The notes beneath the pieces are model-generated. The model was not told the DNA's origin and searched no databases. It saw only the letters and a list, made by a program, of their open reading frames with translations. The translations under genes were made by a program, and so were the position numbers. A DNA stretch of 64,000 nt. Source: Acephala macrosclerotiorum. Lineage: Eukaryota > Ascomycota > Leotiomycetes > Helotiales > Mollisiaceae. Of the stretch, positions 1 through 11,255 are shown in pieces; within the stretch, counting starts at the first letter, position 1; every line of letters begins with the position of its first letter. Location of the stretch: the NCBI GenBank assembly GCA_014904845.1, contig MU119206.1, positions 434,001 to 498,000 of the forward strand, read 5' to 3'.

Positions 1-1849
1 TAGAATCGCAGCCGGCAAGGTTCTCGAGAGCGTGGTTGGGATTCGATGGGTTGGCGACCATTTCCAAGTAGCCACCTCGGAGCTGTGCTTCTCGGTCGTT
101 GATACTGGCAGCGATGCCATCGAAGTATGTGAATAGAGTCTCCATCCATCCCCAGTTGCCGGATTCAACACCAGAATCCCGCATGCCGAGAATCTTCTTC
201 ACTCCTGCGAACTGTGTTCGGAATTGTGCGACACCAGATTCGCACATACGGTAATGACATAGAATGAACAAAGTAGCAAGAACACAATCATGTCGAGCTT
301 TGCTTGGATAGCTCAACTGTTGGTTGAGGAGGTGAACAGCCAATGCCCGGTGCTGATACTCTTCTTGAAGAGAAGAGTCTGTAGGCTGAGATTCAGGTGA
401 CATTGGATAATTCGAAGTCCTCCGAGAAGAAACAGGTCGGAAGGTACCGCCATTGATTCGGTCTTGGAATTCCAGCTCCAAGGGTTGACGCCAATGATCT
501 TGTCCTAGGGATTGTTTCCGTTTCATGCGAAGGTTGCATGCTGCCAAGGCGCAAATGGCATGCTGTAAGCTTTTACTCGACGAAGCAAGGCTCAGAATAT
601 GCTCCCGATATGGATTACTCGGACTGTCGATAACGACTACTGAAGGACAGATGATCTTCTCGTAGTAGTCAAGGAAAAAGGAAACTCGTGGTGATATTTC
701 GGATGTGAATGATGACGACATCGGGTCTGCGCCGGTCATGTGGAAATTGTCCGTATCTGAAGCAGCTTGCGATGCCGTATCATCTTCGTTGATTGATGTC
801 CATCCCAAGTGGCTTGATCGAGCGCTGGTAGCATACATCTCCATGTCGTTGCCGCCTCTAGATACCCCTGTAAATGTTAGTAAATGCACGTATTTTGGCT
901 GAATGAACTTACCCAATACGTCATCATCATAGAAAAGTTCGTTTACAGATGGCGAATGTTGTTGTTGGCGGCTTTCAGACATATCGTATGTATTCTGATG
1001 AGAACTGATGCTGGAGCTGATTTCTGACTGCGCGTAGTAGTTGTCGGGGCAGGAGGTAGGACCACGTGAATCTGGAATGAGACCTGGGACGGGACTGTCT
1101 GCATTTGAAGTTTGGGAAGAGTAGCTATTGTACATTGGAAGAGGGCTGTGCAGATACGGAACTTCTTCAGGGAAAGACTGGCTGATGGGGGATGCGTAGT
1201 CGCTCTCGGCGTAGTTGCTCATGGAGTCGATAGAACTTGAAAGTCCCAAGCCTTCATTTCTGCCAATGCTGAGAGTGTGAAGCCGATGCAATTGTGGGAG
1301 CTGTCTTTGGTGGTTCATCGCATCTTGGTGATAGTCTTGTAGAGGATAGTCGTGGGTGACAGCCATATTCCACTCCGGCATCTGCATCGACGGGGCAACT
1401 CCATTGGGTGCCATATTGACGAAGTCATAGGTTGTAAAGGGATTCGCAGACAGAGGACCATTCATAATTTCCGACTTGATCTTGACATTTTCATCGTTAC
1501 TTTCGTGCGTTCGTGGTATGGTTGAGGCTGCTCGTGGTCGATTGGCTGGAGGACTTTTGGGCGCAGGAGCAGATCTCGCAACCGGAAGGGAAAGTCCCCG
1601 GAGTTTTCCTCGACTTGCGACCCCAACTCCCCAAGTCAATTGGGTTTTGTATCCTGAACATTCCTTCCCTACTTCCAGGCATTGCGAACAGTATGGTCGT
1701 CGTCGGTCGCATTTGACGCTTCTCTTTGTGCAAGCGAAGCAGTCGTCCGAGGCACCGCTAGCTGGTGCCCTTCGACGTCGCTTGCGCTGCGGTACTGTCG
1801 GCGGGTCCGAAGAACACGAAGAAGGAGGACATGCGACTGGTAAAGTCAT
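1..1849 (-). CDS. Zn2Cys6 transcription factor, Fungal_trans_2 type (3' end outside window)
   Basis: Nuclear DNA-binding regulator of unknown target. Two exons are visible: 1849-913 and 867-1, split by a 45-nt GTAAGT...CAG intron with a TACTAAC branch site; frame is kept through the junction (937 nt, phase 1). The binuclear zinc cluster lies at residues 36-63 (Cys36, 39, 46, 53, 56, 63; spacing 2-6-6-2-6) after a basic run, and is followed by a conserved-looking segment reading TQLTWGVGVASRGKLRG. A Ser/Pro/Gln-rich linker follows. Exon 2 has the start of the regulatory domain (SFFLDYYEKIICPSVVVI, then a Leu/Ala-rich helical stretch), typical of the Fungal_trans_2 (PF11951) class. The start was chosen as the only in-frame ATG before the cluster. 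The gene runs off the window, so the C-terminal half is unseen. No clue to target genes; nothing co-oriented adjoins it. Confidence 0.88.
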   Translation of the reverse strand, partial: MTLPVACPPSSCSSDPPTVPQRKRRRRAPASGASDDCFACTKRSVKCDRRRPYCSQCLEVGKECSGYKTQLTWGVGVASRGKLRGLSLPVARSAPAPKSPPANRPRAASTIPRTHESNDENVKIKSEIMNGPLSANPFTTYDFVNMAPNGVAPSMQMPEWNMAVTHDYPLQDYHQDAMNHQRQLPQLHRLHTLSIGRNEGLGLSSSIDSMSNYAESDYASPISQSFPEEVPYLHSPLPMYNSYSSQTSNADSPVPGLIPDSRGPTSCPDNYYAQSEISSSISSHQNTYDMSESRQQQHSPSVNELFYDDDVLGKFIQPKYVHLLTFTGVSRGGNDMEMYATSARSSHLGWTSINEDDTASQAASDTDNFHMTGADPMSSSFTSEISPRVSFFLDYYEKIICPSVVVIDSPSNPYREHILSLASSSKSLQHAICALAACNLRMKRKQSLGQDHWRQPLELEFQDRINGGTFRPVSSRRTSNYPMSPESQPTDSSLQEEYQHRALAVHLLNQQLSYPSKARHDCVLATLFILCHYRMCESGVAQFRTQFAGVKKILGMRDSGVESGNWGWMETLFTYFDGIAASINDREAQLRGGYLEMVANPSNPNHALENLAGCDS

Positions 1850-4800
1850 GATGAAGAAGAGAATAAAGTAGAAAAGTTCGAAGTGTTAACGCAGAGTCAT
1901 TGATTACATTGAAGCAACCTAGGTGGAGGAAGACGAAGGAGGAAACACTCGTGGGCCAGACCTGGATGTGGGTTGTGGAAGTGCGGGCAAGGGAATCAGT
2001 TATGAGGAGACGGCCATCTTACTAGAAATGCGCCGGGCCTGTCTGGTGCAGCTCTTCTCAACCACAACATGGAGATCAGCACAGCGGCGTTGCAGGGGCG
2101 AAGGACAGGGTCTCGTGAACCGAGGGCCATTCGAGAGACTACGAGACTGCCACCCGCAAGAGAGAGGAACCAGCGGAGCGAGGGGGAGCGAGGGAGAGCC
2201 AGTGGAAGTAGCCACAGTCCATGGAAGATGCAGAGGAAGCCCTCTGCAGCCTTCCACACAGGCCTCCACACACCTCCACGCGCGGGTGGTGATGATATTG
2301 CTGTGAGCGAGGATCAGAAATAGCATGCCAGAAGTGTGGTGATGATCACAAGCATCAGCGGCGCCTTCTGCCCTCCTCGACCATCTCAACAAGGAAGTTC
2401 CACAACATGTGAGGCTTGTTTGCCATCACGGCCTGCTTGGAGGTTTCAGAGCAATAAGCTTAACCTCACTTTCCTTCTTCTCTTGTCCTTGGAAATAAAT
2501 CACCGAGCCCGCAACGCCTTCCCATGTGAACTCCTCTGCCGCACGGGGGGTGAGGTCGGTCTGCAGCAGCAGGAAGAGCAGGAGCAGGCTTCATTATCGT
2601 ACCTCCGTATTCAGGAGGATCTCGCAGCCTGATTGATGGCATTACTCTGGCATCCTCTTACGCATCCACTTCGAGGACTCGATGGAGCGAGTGTGTCCGC
2701 TCCTGGGATTGGTCGACTCGAGATCTTTATCTGAATATCTCATTCTACTGTACACCTGCGTCCAAAGCACCGCAGCCCCTCGCGGCTCGTTTAGCTCTAC
2801 GAGAGCGTTCGCGATGTCTGCCAACACAACACGACGCTTGTAGCGCGGTTTAGGAGTCTGCAACAACGGAGATGAGAAGGAGAGGGCCTGTCAAGTATTC
2901 GCCATTCAAACTTACAACCACGGGATATCGAAGCCACCGGCGTCAACTAGCGATTCGGTGGGGGGCAACAAACGGAGATGCAGATGGTGGTGGCCCTTGT
3001 GGCTCCCGCGGCATTGCCGTTCGAATGCTTGAATTCGCCAACGGTCGACATGGCGTTTGCGAAATTCTACGCTGGAGCACGCCCATCCCGCCTTCTGGCA
3101 AAATAGATGAATATTTGCAGGGTTCACGACGACGAACAGGGAAATGTTCTCGGCTTTCCTCTCACCAACCCTGCCGCGCTGCACGAAACCATGGGACATA
3201 TCAAGGCACAGCTTTTTAGAGCGCAGGCGATAAGCTCCGAAGATAAGAGAGTATGCGCTCAATGCGCGTCAAGGATTTTGGCTTTGAAGTGCTGACTGAT
3301 GAGCAGTGGTACTGTACTGGTACTGGTGAGGGGCAGCTGTGCCTTGCTGCTTCTTGTCGCACCGACAGGAGTTGGAGCGTGCGCGATGCACCGAACATCA
3401 AGGGCTCGTAAGACGAGGATTCGAATCTGCCCGTTTGCAGCTCCCGCTTCTTTTTCTGTCGGTCGGTGTTCAATTCGTTAATTCGCGCACGCAGAGATCA
3501 CTGCTGGCTGGGCTCTGGCTCTACACCGGGGATTACAGCACGACAATAGACGAAGGCGAGAGTTTAGGGGTGACCGAGAGGGACCTCCCTACTAGCAGGA
3601 GGAGCAGATGGACCCTTCACGACCAGCGATTCCTCCTCCAACTCAGGACCTAAGATAAGGACATGGACGGTTCGTTGCGCTTATTGACGCTTCTGATCTC
3701 TGGTGATCTCTGGTGATCTCCTAGCAATTCCGGGCTCCTAGTCGTGTCTGGCGATTTCTGCAGCTTGTTCGACGGGCACTCGGTCGCATCGAAAGCGGCA
3801 ACTATTCAGACCTAGGTCACTCCCAGCGAATCACTTGGGCCTGTCGGTCTTGGACCTCTGGCACATCTTGACCCTGGGATGCTCTAGTGGCGGGCGATGC
3901 AGGCAATAATTGCGCTATCTCACAGTGGATCAGAACTAGAAGGATTAGAAGCTGCATGGAAGGCCTCCCAAGCCACGATGGAAGCCGCCGAAGAACGACA
4001 GAAGCATTCGACGGCTGTCGGGCAACTTCGTTTCCGGTACCTCCCCAGCTCATTTTCCTCATCCCCGCCAATGAACGTTGGTATCTCTAGATCACCCCTG
4101 AATCCGTGACAAGGCCTATCATGTAATCCGGGATACTCTGCCATCGAGTCCTCGAGTAATCCTGCTCTCTGCGAATCACGTCAACGCTGCATGGCCTGGG
4201 GCCAAGCTTAGTCCCAGGTACTTCTCAGTAGTTTGGTCCAGTGTCCGTCTTCACCATATTGACAACCATCTGAAGCATCATCGTGATCTCTCTTGGAGGT
4301 CTACTTTGGAGCGATGCTCTACTTCCCCACCACTTGGGAGCAGCAGACGTGGTTCTAGTGGCAAGGGCTCAGGTGAGCGGTTCAGATGCCAAGAAAATAG
4401 ATGAGCTGCGGGGGAGCTATTTTCGAGAAGACACGCTGATGGATCTAGCCCGAGCTCTCCCTCCCTTCTCCATATGGCTTCCTATCCGTTTTGGGAGACA
4501 CGTCCGTCAGAAGGTGCGTTCGGGTACGTGACGAAGGGAATCCGCCCGAGGTCTCTGCGTTCCCAAGCTGCTTCTTTCGACTATGAGCGCGAACCTGTAA
4601 GCGATGCACTCCCGATGATAACGAAGACTCGGAGAAGATGATGAGTATAGGTCTACAATGCGAATGTCCACTGTAACGCGAAGTACTGTACTTCTTCGCG
4701 CAAGTGTGCACTGGGCATTTGGTGCTCGTCGCGAGGCTGTTAAGACTGAAAGCACGACACGCGTCTGACGGGCAGCAGTCACTGGCTGGCACTTGGACGA

Positions 4801-5427
4801 CGTTGCGTCGCGGAGTCCGTGAACCTCACCGCTGATTCGATGAAGGCATTCATGCAGACGCCTGTGTGGGGCACATCTCTGATCGCGATTTGTGGCGCAA
4901 AAGGTTGAGCCAAAGGGAGCTAGAATGAAACGTTACCTTGATCTCTGGGGGCTAGGCGAGTGTCTAGAATCCGCTGATCGCATTCGTCTATTCTTGAGAT
5001 GATTATTGGTTTTCTAAAAACCACCTCATTTCCATCATCGATGTCGTGGTTAAGCCCCTCGCATGGTGCACATCGTAAAGTTAATATATTTCCGTGCACT
5101 GAGGTTGGCGAGAGAGAGCTGACACGATGATGACAGCGTTAGGCTCTGTTCAAGCGACGCTGAGACTGAGGACCGCGGTTCAAACAGCCTGATACGAAAG
5201 CGTGGGAGAAATAATGCAGGTTTTGACGATGATGGTTGCTCCTTCCTTGTTCGGCAGAGCAGCACGTGCGGGAGTATCTGCTTAGTAATTTCACGTGCAG
5301 ATAAGCACAAGAATCCACAGAAATGAAGCTTATCGTCTTTTTCGATCCAATTTTCATCGAGGCTCGAAAATAATCGCGGAACTGACATCAAACTGATCAT
5401 ACCCCTCCATCCTTTCAAGTCGCAATC
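1850..5427. other. long intergenic region, no gene recognised
   Basis: About 3.6 kb between two divergent genes (the regulator to the left and NOP16 to the right). Open frames here are short, overlap on both strands and show no recognisable domain. A small tandem repeat of a 13-base unit (tctggtgatctc) lies near 3697-3722. The left part presumably holds the promoter and 5' leader of the regulator, the last few hundred bases the promoter of NOP16. I see no transposon ends and no RNA gene. Confidence 0.5.
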
Positions 5428-6207
5428 ATGGGAAGAGAATTACAGAAAAAGAAGAAGCGCTCTTCGATCCCGAAGATCAAGTTAAAGCCGAAGTCCAAGA
5501 AGGTCAATCCGTTAGGCAATGCTATCATCGCCGCAAACTGGTACATCCCCTCCTTCCATTGACCCTCTATCGGTGGCTCGCTGCACTACCCATCCATGAT
5601 CGAGTCAATATCACATTGCTAATATCCATTGCTATGCAGGAACCAGAAAGAAACCCTCACCCAGAACTACCGCCGACTGGGCCTCACATCCCGCCTCAAC
5701 AGCGCAACCGGCGGCATCGAAAAGCACCGAGCAGGAACAGAATCAAAATCCTCAACCTCCAGCAAACTCGCCATCACAAACGCCATCCCCAAGACCATCG
5801 CACCCACAGAAGCCAGAGTCGAGCGCGACGAAACCGGCAAGATCATCCGTGTGATCCACGCCAAATCACGACCGAACCCATTGAACGATCCTCTGAATTC
5901 CGACTCCGATGAAGAAATGGCAGATGATGGTGAGGGTTTTGAGGGCTTTGATGGTGAGAAAATAGAACAGAATGAGATTGTGAAACAATTGGAAGAGCAA
6001 GCGTCTATGGGTGCTCCACCGACAGAGAGAAAACAGAGCGATAGAGAGAAGGAATGGATTGAGAGATTGGTGGCGAAATATGGGGAGGATTATATCAAGA
6101 TGTCGGGGGATATGAGGTTGAATCCGATGCAACAAACACCAGCGGACATCAAGAGACGAGTTGGGAAGTGGAAAGCCAAAGGAGGGGCTGTGAGCATTGA
6201 AACTTGA
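5428..6207 (+). CDS. NOP16: ribosome biogenesis protein NOP16
   Basis: Nucleolar factor needed for assembly of the 60S ribosomal subunit (role known from the yeast family). Two exons, 5428-5540 and 5640-6207, give 226 residues; the 99-nt intron splits a Trp codon. The N-terminus is short and very basic (MGRELQKKKKRSS), exon 2 opens with TLTQNYRRLGLTSRLNSATG, the hallmark block of the family, an acidic middle follows (about residues 105-135), and the C-terminus carries the conserved LNPMQQTPADIKRRVGKWK block. Both ends of the family are present at normal length, so the gene appears complete. The start ATG is the first in frame and gives the family's usual N-terminus. The name rests on motif recognition alone, but both signature blocks agree. 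Confidence 0.93.
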
Positions 6208-7149
6208 GGTCAGGAAAAAGCTTCGGCGCGGATTGAAGTCCTGAATCTTACTGTGGCTGGTGTTTGGCGTTGCGGGGATTCCGGAAAGTTACATATGGCT
6301 TGTCATGAATGAAGGTTCTATCCGCCTATTGTCATCAGGCACGACGCCTCAGAACCTTAACATAACAACTTTCTTACCCTTCTTCTAGACCCTTTCTCCT
6401 AACACCAAGTGCTTATGTCTCAGTTCCCAAAAGCCTGTCAGACAATCACCTGACTCTCCCAACTTTATGCCGAGCCTCCCGTCCGTTCTAGAACTTCATC
6501 CCACCTTTAGCAAACCTTCTTCCAACCTCACTCCGGCAAGCCTTGTTTCCGCAGCATCTGATTCCATTCTTCTTTTCAGCTTCTATGCTTCTGTGGCTCG
6601 GTCCGGATGCGCTATACTGTTCCTTGCAGCCTTATCTGATGTTACCCCACACTCATCCCGCGAAGTGGTTTGGGTTTCGGGATTGAGCGAAGATCACGCC
6701 GGGGGACGTGTGGTGTGATTTAGGGTAGAATGGGGGCACAATGTTGTCTGAGCTCTCGTGAGGGTTGGGGTTTGGGGACTGGGCTGAATACTTGGATTTG
6801 AGTGAGAGGAGGGGGAAGTGGTTCAACCCGTCGTATCTTCGGTGAGCTGTTCTCTGGAAGCAGAAACGTGTTGCGCTTCTTCTCCTCCAGCTCTAAAATT
6901 TATTTTTGGCTGAACTCGGCCAGCTGCGAGATATTTTTGCTGCAGGAGATACACAGAGAACTGAGATTGTAGTGTTACGCGCAAGAGGCTCTGTCTGACT
7001 GCAAGACTTCGGTATTCTTCTGATACCGCTGAAGAGTATGGTATGTTTTTAGGTTACCGACGGTCATCTCAGATATTACAATCTGCCTTATCCCCAAGTA
7101 GGAATGCGTTCCTCATCGTCGACCGAGAGCAGAGCATTCATGCCCGCGC
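6208..7149. other. intergenic between convergent genes
   Basis: NOP16 and the first Myb-like gene converge on this 0.94-kb stretch. A pyrimidine-rich part (6350-6560) and a G-rich part (6700-6830) are visible. An 83-codon open frame at 6467-6718 has no recognisable features. I see nothing else. Confidence 0.4.
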
Positions 7150-7763
7150 CTAAACTTCATCTTCATCCTCCAAGTTCTCATCACCTTCCTCGTGCTCCTC
7201 CTTAATTTCTTCTGGACAAGCTGTCTTCGCTTGACGGATGCTTTTCTTCGTAGCCGGAACATTGATGCCAACATCAGAATCCTCAAAGTATGTATGCATG
7301 TCAACGTCCTCAGTCTCAGACCCCTTGTCTTCCTCTACCTCCTCACTGTCAAGTATCATCTGCTCCAACATTTTATCTGATTTGGTCTTCGTCACCTTTT
7401 TTGCTAGAGCCTTTGCCTTCCCCTTCTTCACCTTGGGGGCTTGAGCCTCGCCACCGGATCCAGCCTCGATCCCGCTCTTATGCTCCCCCAGTTTCTTCGG
7501 ACCCCGAATATCTTCCTCTTCCCACTTGGCCCTCAGACCTCTCCATCGACCTGAGGGGAGAAAATGTCAGTCATTGTTTTCAGAACTTGGGGAAGGGGTA
7601 ATGGGAGGAAAGATCACTTACCCCTAGCTTGTTCAGGATTTGGCTTGTCTGGCAACAGAGCTACTACCTTCTGCCAGTTTTCCGCGCTTCTTGGATGACC
7701 ACAGACCTTTATGATTGCACAGAGTAGTTGCTCTGAGTCGAGGGGTGCGCGTTTGGGAGGCAT
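7150..7763 (-). CDS. small Myb/SANT-like protein A
   Basis: Probable nuclear DNA-binding protein, function unknown. Two exons, 7763-7622 and 7550-7150, give 180 residues; the 71-nt intron (GTAAGT...CTCAG) is phase 1 and falls directly before the RW motif. Residues 1-60 form a Myb-like domain: start MPPKRAP, helix 1 around SEQLLCAIIKV, a Trp in NWQKVVALLP, then RWRGLRAKWEEED in exon 2. A Lys-rich segment (KVKKGKAKALAKK) and an acidic tail ending NLEDEDEV follow. The gene is the closest relative of gene B (8411-9041): same intron site, same MPPKRAP start, same internal KK.IRQAK block near the C-terminus. It is head-to-head with the relic at 8165-8373, mirroring the B/C pair. The domain name is a judgement from Trp/Leu spacing, not from a search. 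Confidence 0.78.
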
Positions 7764-8164
7764 CTTGAGATCTAGATGGAAGTTGTTGCTGATACGACTC
7801 AGGAAGGTATCCGGCTGAATGTTGTGTGAGATGCGTAATGAGAGTTCGGTTTGGAATTTAAGCTAGACTGAAGCTGAGCTTATAACATAGAGGACTTGTG
7901 GCAGCCTTATCTTCTAGAAAAGACTCTGAGCTAACTCGAATCCTAGCGATGATCGGGTCGAGTGTCTAGAATAATCTGGTGTGAACTCTTGAGGAAGCCT
8001 CGATTGAGATAGTACGGGAATATGTGTCAGGCGACGCTGCATGAAGTGCTGTGCGTGTAAACAACTTATAGAAGAGAAAGTTCGACAACTTTCGGGTTTT
8101 GAAAAGGAACGCAGGGACCCAGGAACTGTACATTGCTAAACCCGATATGAAGTCGCAAGGTTGC
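7764..8164. other. divergent promoter region of gene A, duplicated module
   Basis: Spacer between gene A (minus) and the truncated plus-strand relic. It holds the promoter and leader of gene A. Its right part resembles the matching part of the B/C spacer (for example ctgcatgaagtgctgtgcgt near 8037 against ctgcatgttatgccgtgcat near 9338), in line with duplication of the whole head-to-head unit. Confidence 0.4.
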
Positions 8165-8373
8165 ATAGCGAATGTCTTGAGATCTCAGTGAGAATCTACT
8201 TGAAGATACGATCCTATTCTTCTGCCTCAACAACGACCAAGAATCCAAAAACCCATTCATCAACGAATCGCCCCCACGAGCATCGGACATCCACCACCTA
8301 CCATTTAGTATGCCAATTACTGTACGCCATTGGCCTCCGCAAACATCATGCTCTGCCTCATATCCTCAAATAA
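8165..8373 (+). pseudogene. truncated relic of a Myb-like gene (5' leader plus helix 1)
   Basis: This stretch matches the 5' leader of gene C (9703-10275): cttgagatctc, then gatcctattcttc, then catccaccacctacc leading into an ATGCC, in the same order as before gene C. After that the reading frame encodes QLLYAIGLRK, the counterpart of helix 1 of the family (QLLYAMLLEF in gene C, QLLCAMLKLR in gene B), and stops after KHHALPHILK. The rest of the domain, including the RW motif and the charged tail, is gone; the 3' end of gene B begins 37 bases downstream. I read it as the plus-strand partner of a duplicated head-to-head module, cut off when the copies were joined. It could still be transcribed, but I do not expect a product. 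Confidence 0.6.
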
Positions 8374-8410
8374 GAATGCTTCCCTCAATGTCGGACACAG
8401 CATTGATCAT

Positions 8411-9041
8411 TCATGCCTCTTCATCTTCCAATTCCTCGTCAGCTTCCTCTAGATAGGACTTCTTCGCCTGACGGATTCTCTTCTTCGTAACAAGGACATT
8501 GATTCCAGCGTCATCATCCTCTTCATACCAAGGGACAGTACCTGTTCCTTCAACCTCCAACTGGTCTTCATCTCCTGCCTCCTCTTCATGGTCTGACACA
8601 AATTGTTTCGACATATGCTTGGCTTTGGCCTTTTTCCCCTCTCCCTTCTTCTTTGCCTTCGGAGCTTTAGCTAGGCTAGGGCTCCTTGCTGCATCAGTGC
8701 CTGCTTGTTGCTCTCCCTCATTCTTCTCTGCGAGGATGTCCTCTTCATCCCACTTGGCTCGCAAACGTCTCCATTGAGCTGAAAACAGCGTCAGCTACAC
8801 TAATCCTGAAGAAAAACGTTCTAGCGTACGTAAAAGAGGATCGGAGTTCAATGTTCACGGTGGTGAGCAACTTCCGAGAAAAGAGGTAGGAAGATGACTT
8901 ACCCCTGACCGCCTCTGGATGTGGGTTGCCTGGTAGGATATCTGCTACCTTCTGCCATTCTGCGCCTCTTGGAAGTCCGCGAAGCTTTAGCATTGCACAG
9001 AGTAGTTGCTCTGTGTCTCGAGGTGCTCGTTTGGGAGGCAT
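8411..9041 (-). CDS. small Myb/SANT-like protein B
   Basis: Paralogue of gene A, function unknown, presumably nuclear. Exons 9041-8903 and 8778-8411 give 168 residues; the 124-nt intron sits at exactly the same codon and phase as in gene A. The Myb-like domain covers residues 1-60: MPPKRAPRDTEQLLCAMLK, then EWQKVADILPG, then QWRRLRAKWDEEDIL. A Lys-rich stretch (KAPKAKKKGEGKKAKAKH) and an acidic segment with two Asp/Glu runs follow, including the DDDAGIN...TKKRIRQAKK block that also occurs in gene A. The tail ends in DEELEDEEA. The start is fixed by the shared MPPK opening. It is divergent from gene C, 661 bases away. Intact by eye. Confidence 0.8.
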
Positions 9042-9702
9042 GTTGATATCTGTTGAAAGCAGATGGCGTTCGTGGTAGTAGTTGATCAAGTTGATTGCAG
9101 ATCGCCCGGAGTTGGTTATGTCTGGTGAAGTGGAGTTTCCGGATCAGAAGAATTGAGAGTAGAGTCGGTATGTAATAGACAGGCTTTTATGATACCTATT
9201 ACCTGCTGGGGGCTTGATGTTCTGGAAAAGTGCTGGACTGACCTGAACTATTGGGATGATTGACATAGAGACTCGAAAGCTCTCGTCACTTATTCGAGAA
9301 CATGTCTGATGGACATGGGAAGGTATGACTCTAGGCCTGCATGTTATGCCGTGCATTGTTTCAATCTATAGAACGGAATGGATATCTGAGCATGCTTTGG
9401 AAAGATCAAGCCAGCAAAGACTTGTTGAAGCCTGCATCTGCTTGGCTGCCGTTAGATCGGTATGGAAGAATCGAAGCCAGGAGCGAGATGCCGCTGGACT
9501 ACGCATGGAGCAACTCCGTTACGTCGTAGAAGCCTTGAGATCTCGGTTGGAACCTATTTAGGAGGATATGATTTTGATCTCCTTAAATTTAGATCCTACT
9601 CTTCACCAAATCAACGAAGAAGACTCAACCCAGCCCAGATCTTGACTCCATCGTCCACGAAACACCGTGCGCGCATCGAACATCAACCACCTACTATCCA
9701 AC
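9042..9702. other. shared divergent promoter of Myb-like genes B and C
   Basis: A 0.66-kb spacer from which B is read leftward and C rightward. The right half (9533-9702) is the parent or sister of the relic leader at 8165-8310. No TATA motif was assigned. Confidence 0.45.
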
Positions 9703-10275
9703 ATGCCTCCCAAAGCCACTCTAATCCCTAAGGACCGAATCCAAGACCTTCAACTTCTCTATGCCATGCTCCTCGAGTTTCCTCCTATCTCCGGCAGCGA
9801 GGCCTGGAGTCGCGTCTCCGCCAGAATACCCGATTGTGCAGATGGCGGCGCTCGCATGCGATGGAATCGCTTGAAGGCGAAGTGGGACGCTGAGCTACTG
9901 TTTGGCGAGAATCACTTCGAAACTATCGATGCAGCTGAGGTGAGGAGAGCTGGTGGTGGACAAACTGCTGGGAGAAAGGAGAAGAAGGCTGTTGAGGGTG
10001 TGAAGAGGGGGAAGGCAGTGAGAAAGAAGAAGGCTGTTGAGGTAAAAAAGGAGCCTATTGGGAGTGAGGACGAGGATCGGCTGGTGCTTGACATGGACGT
10101 TGATGAGAGAGTTAATTCTGATGAGGATGAGATGGCAACGGAGCTGGCTATGAAGAAGAAGGCTGGAAGGCCGAAGAAACAACAAAAGAAGCCTATCAAG
10201 GTTATCGAGATTGAGGACGAGGTGGAAGAAGAAGAGTCGGCCGAAGCTCTGGAAGACTTGGTTGTCGCGGCCTGA
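9703..10275 (+). CDS. small Myb/SANT-like protein C with AT-hook-like motif
   Basis: Intronless paralogue of A and B, 190 residues, function unknown. An upstream in-frame ATG at 9667 exists, but 9703 gives the MPPK start shared with A and B. Residues 15-70 carry the domain: LQLLYAMLLEFPP, EAWSRVSARIPD, then ARMRWNRLKAKWDAELLFGE, the same RW/KW pattern. The rest is a tail of alternating basic and acidic runs, with KKKAGRPKKQQKKP around residues 146-159, which has the GRP core of an AT-hook and would favour binding to A+T-rich DNA. Unlike A and B it lacks the intron before RW, so the genes differ in history or this copy lost the intron. Its leader is duplicated upstream at 8165-8310. Confidence 0.75.
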   Translation: MPPKATLIPKDRIQDLQLLYAMLLEFPPISGSEAWSRVSARIPDCADGGARMRWNRLKAKWDAELLFGENHFETIDAAEVRRAGGGQTAGRKEKKAVEGVKRGKAVRKKKAVEVKKEPIGSEDEDRLVLDMDVDERVNSDEDEMATELAMKKKAGRPKKQQKKPIKVIEIEDEVEEEESAEALEDLVVAA

Positions 10276-11255
10276 AATGACTTGGGTTCTCTGCAGGATG
10301 ATGGGAGATTGAGTATCAGTGCACCACAACAGTCCATCAACATACATTATTTCAAGGCTGGATGGTAGGGTTCACTCCAGAGAAATGGTTCAGACACCAA
10401 CATAGAGGTATTCCATAGATCTGCGGGACCAGATAAACCAGACTTATTTTCCATCACCGCTTTCACACTCGTGACTCGTTTAATTGGTCATATTGTGACC
10501 CCTGTTGGGCTCTAAATTTTTCAAATGAGAAAGCCCAGCCACGTAAGTCTCTACGATTCTCCTTCAAATCTCTTGACATTCATGGAATATGCACAAACAA
10601 CCAAAGTTTGGTTCAAAGGCCTTCAGGACAGCCCCTTTGTTTACGCGGCCACGTGATTCTACAAGATCCTGTCAAACTTCCACTTGCCTCTTTTGGTAAA
10701 TATGCGTGAAGAGGCAGTAATGTCGCCCGCAAATTTTGCTTGAGATGTTGCCTTGAATTTTCTGATCATCAATGGAAATTATTCGTTGTCGTGATGCATT
10801 GCAGGTAATGCGGGGTGCGTTGTGTGCAGAAAACTGCACGTTTTGAAGGCGAGAGAATAAATTATTTCAAGTTCATGTTTAACGACACGTACAAGAAAAG
10901 TTTCAATATACATCTCATAGCATGCATTATTCTTCATTATTTCCTTACAATTACATCACCAATCTGCAGAGAAGACTATGCGCAGCAGATGAGACTCGGC
11001 AGCAAATGCGCTAGTCAACCCTCCTGGCAGCACATGGCTGACGAGAATGTACTACTCTAATCACTTTGGAGAATTCCACAATGTTCTGCACGGTGGAGAA
11101 CATGTTTAGAGTCAGGCATCCATCATTTTAGATATATGAACTGCTGACACTCGTCCCAGTAGATTCCTTGCACATCACAATTCATTTCTACCACCGAAGT
11201 CTCCAACACACCTAAAACTCCCACAAACACACTTTAAGAATCCAACCTTAATATA
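10276..11255. other. intergenic, no gene recognised
   Basis: About 1 kb between gene C and the Myb-like pseudogene. The composition turns slightly A+T-rich from 10,850 to 10,970. I see no domain-bearing frame; an 81-codon frame at 10815-11060 has no features. Confidence 0.4.
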
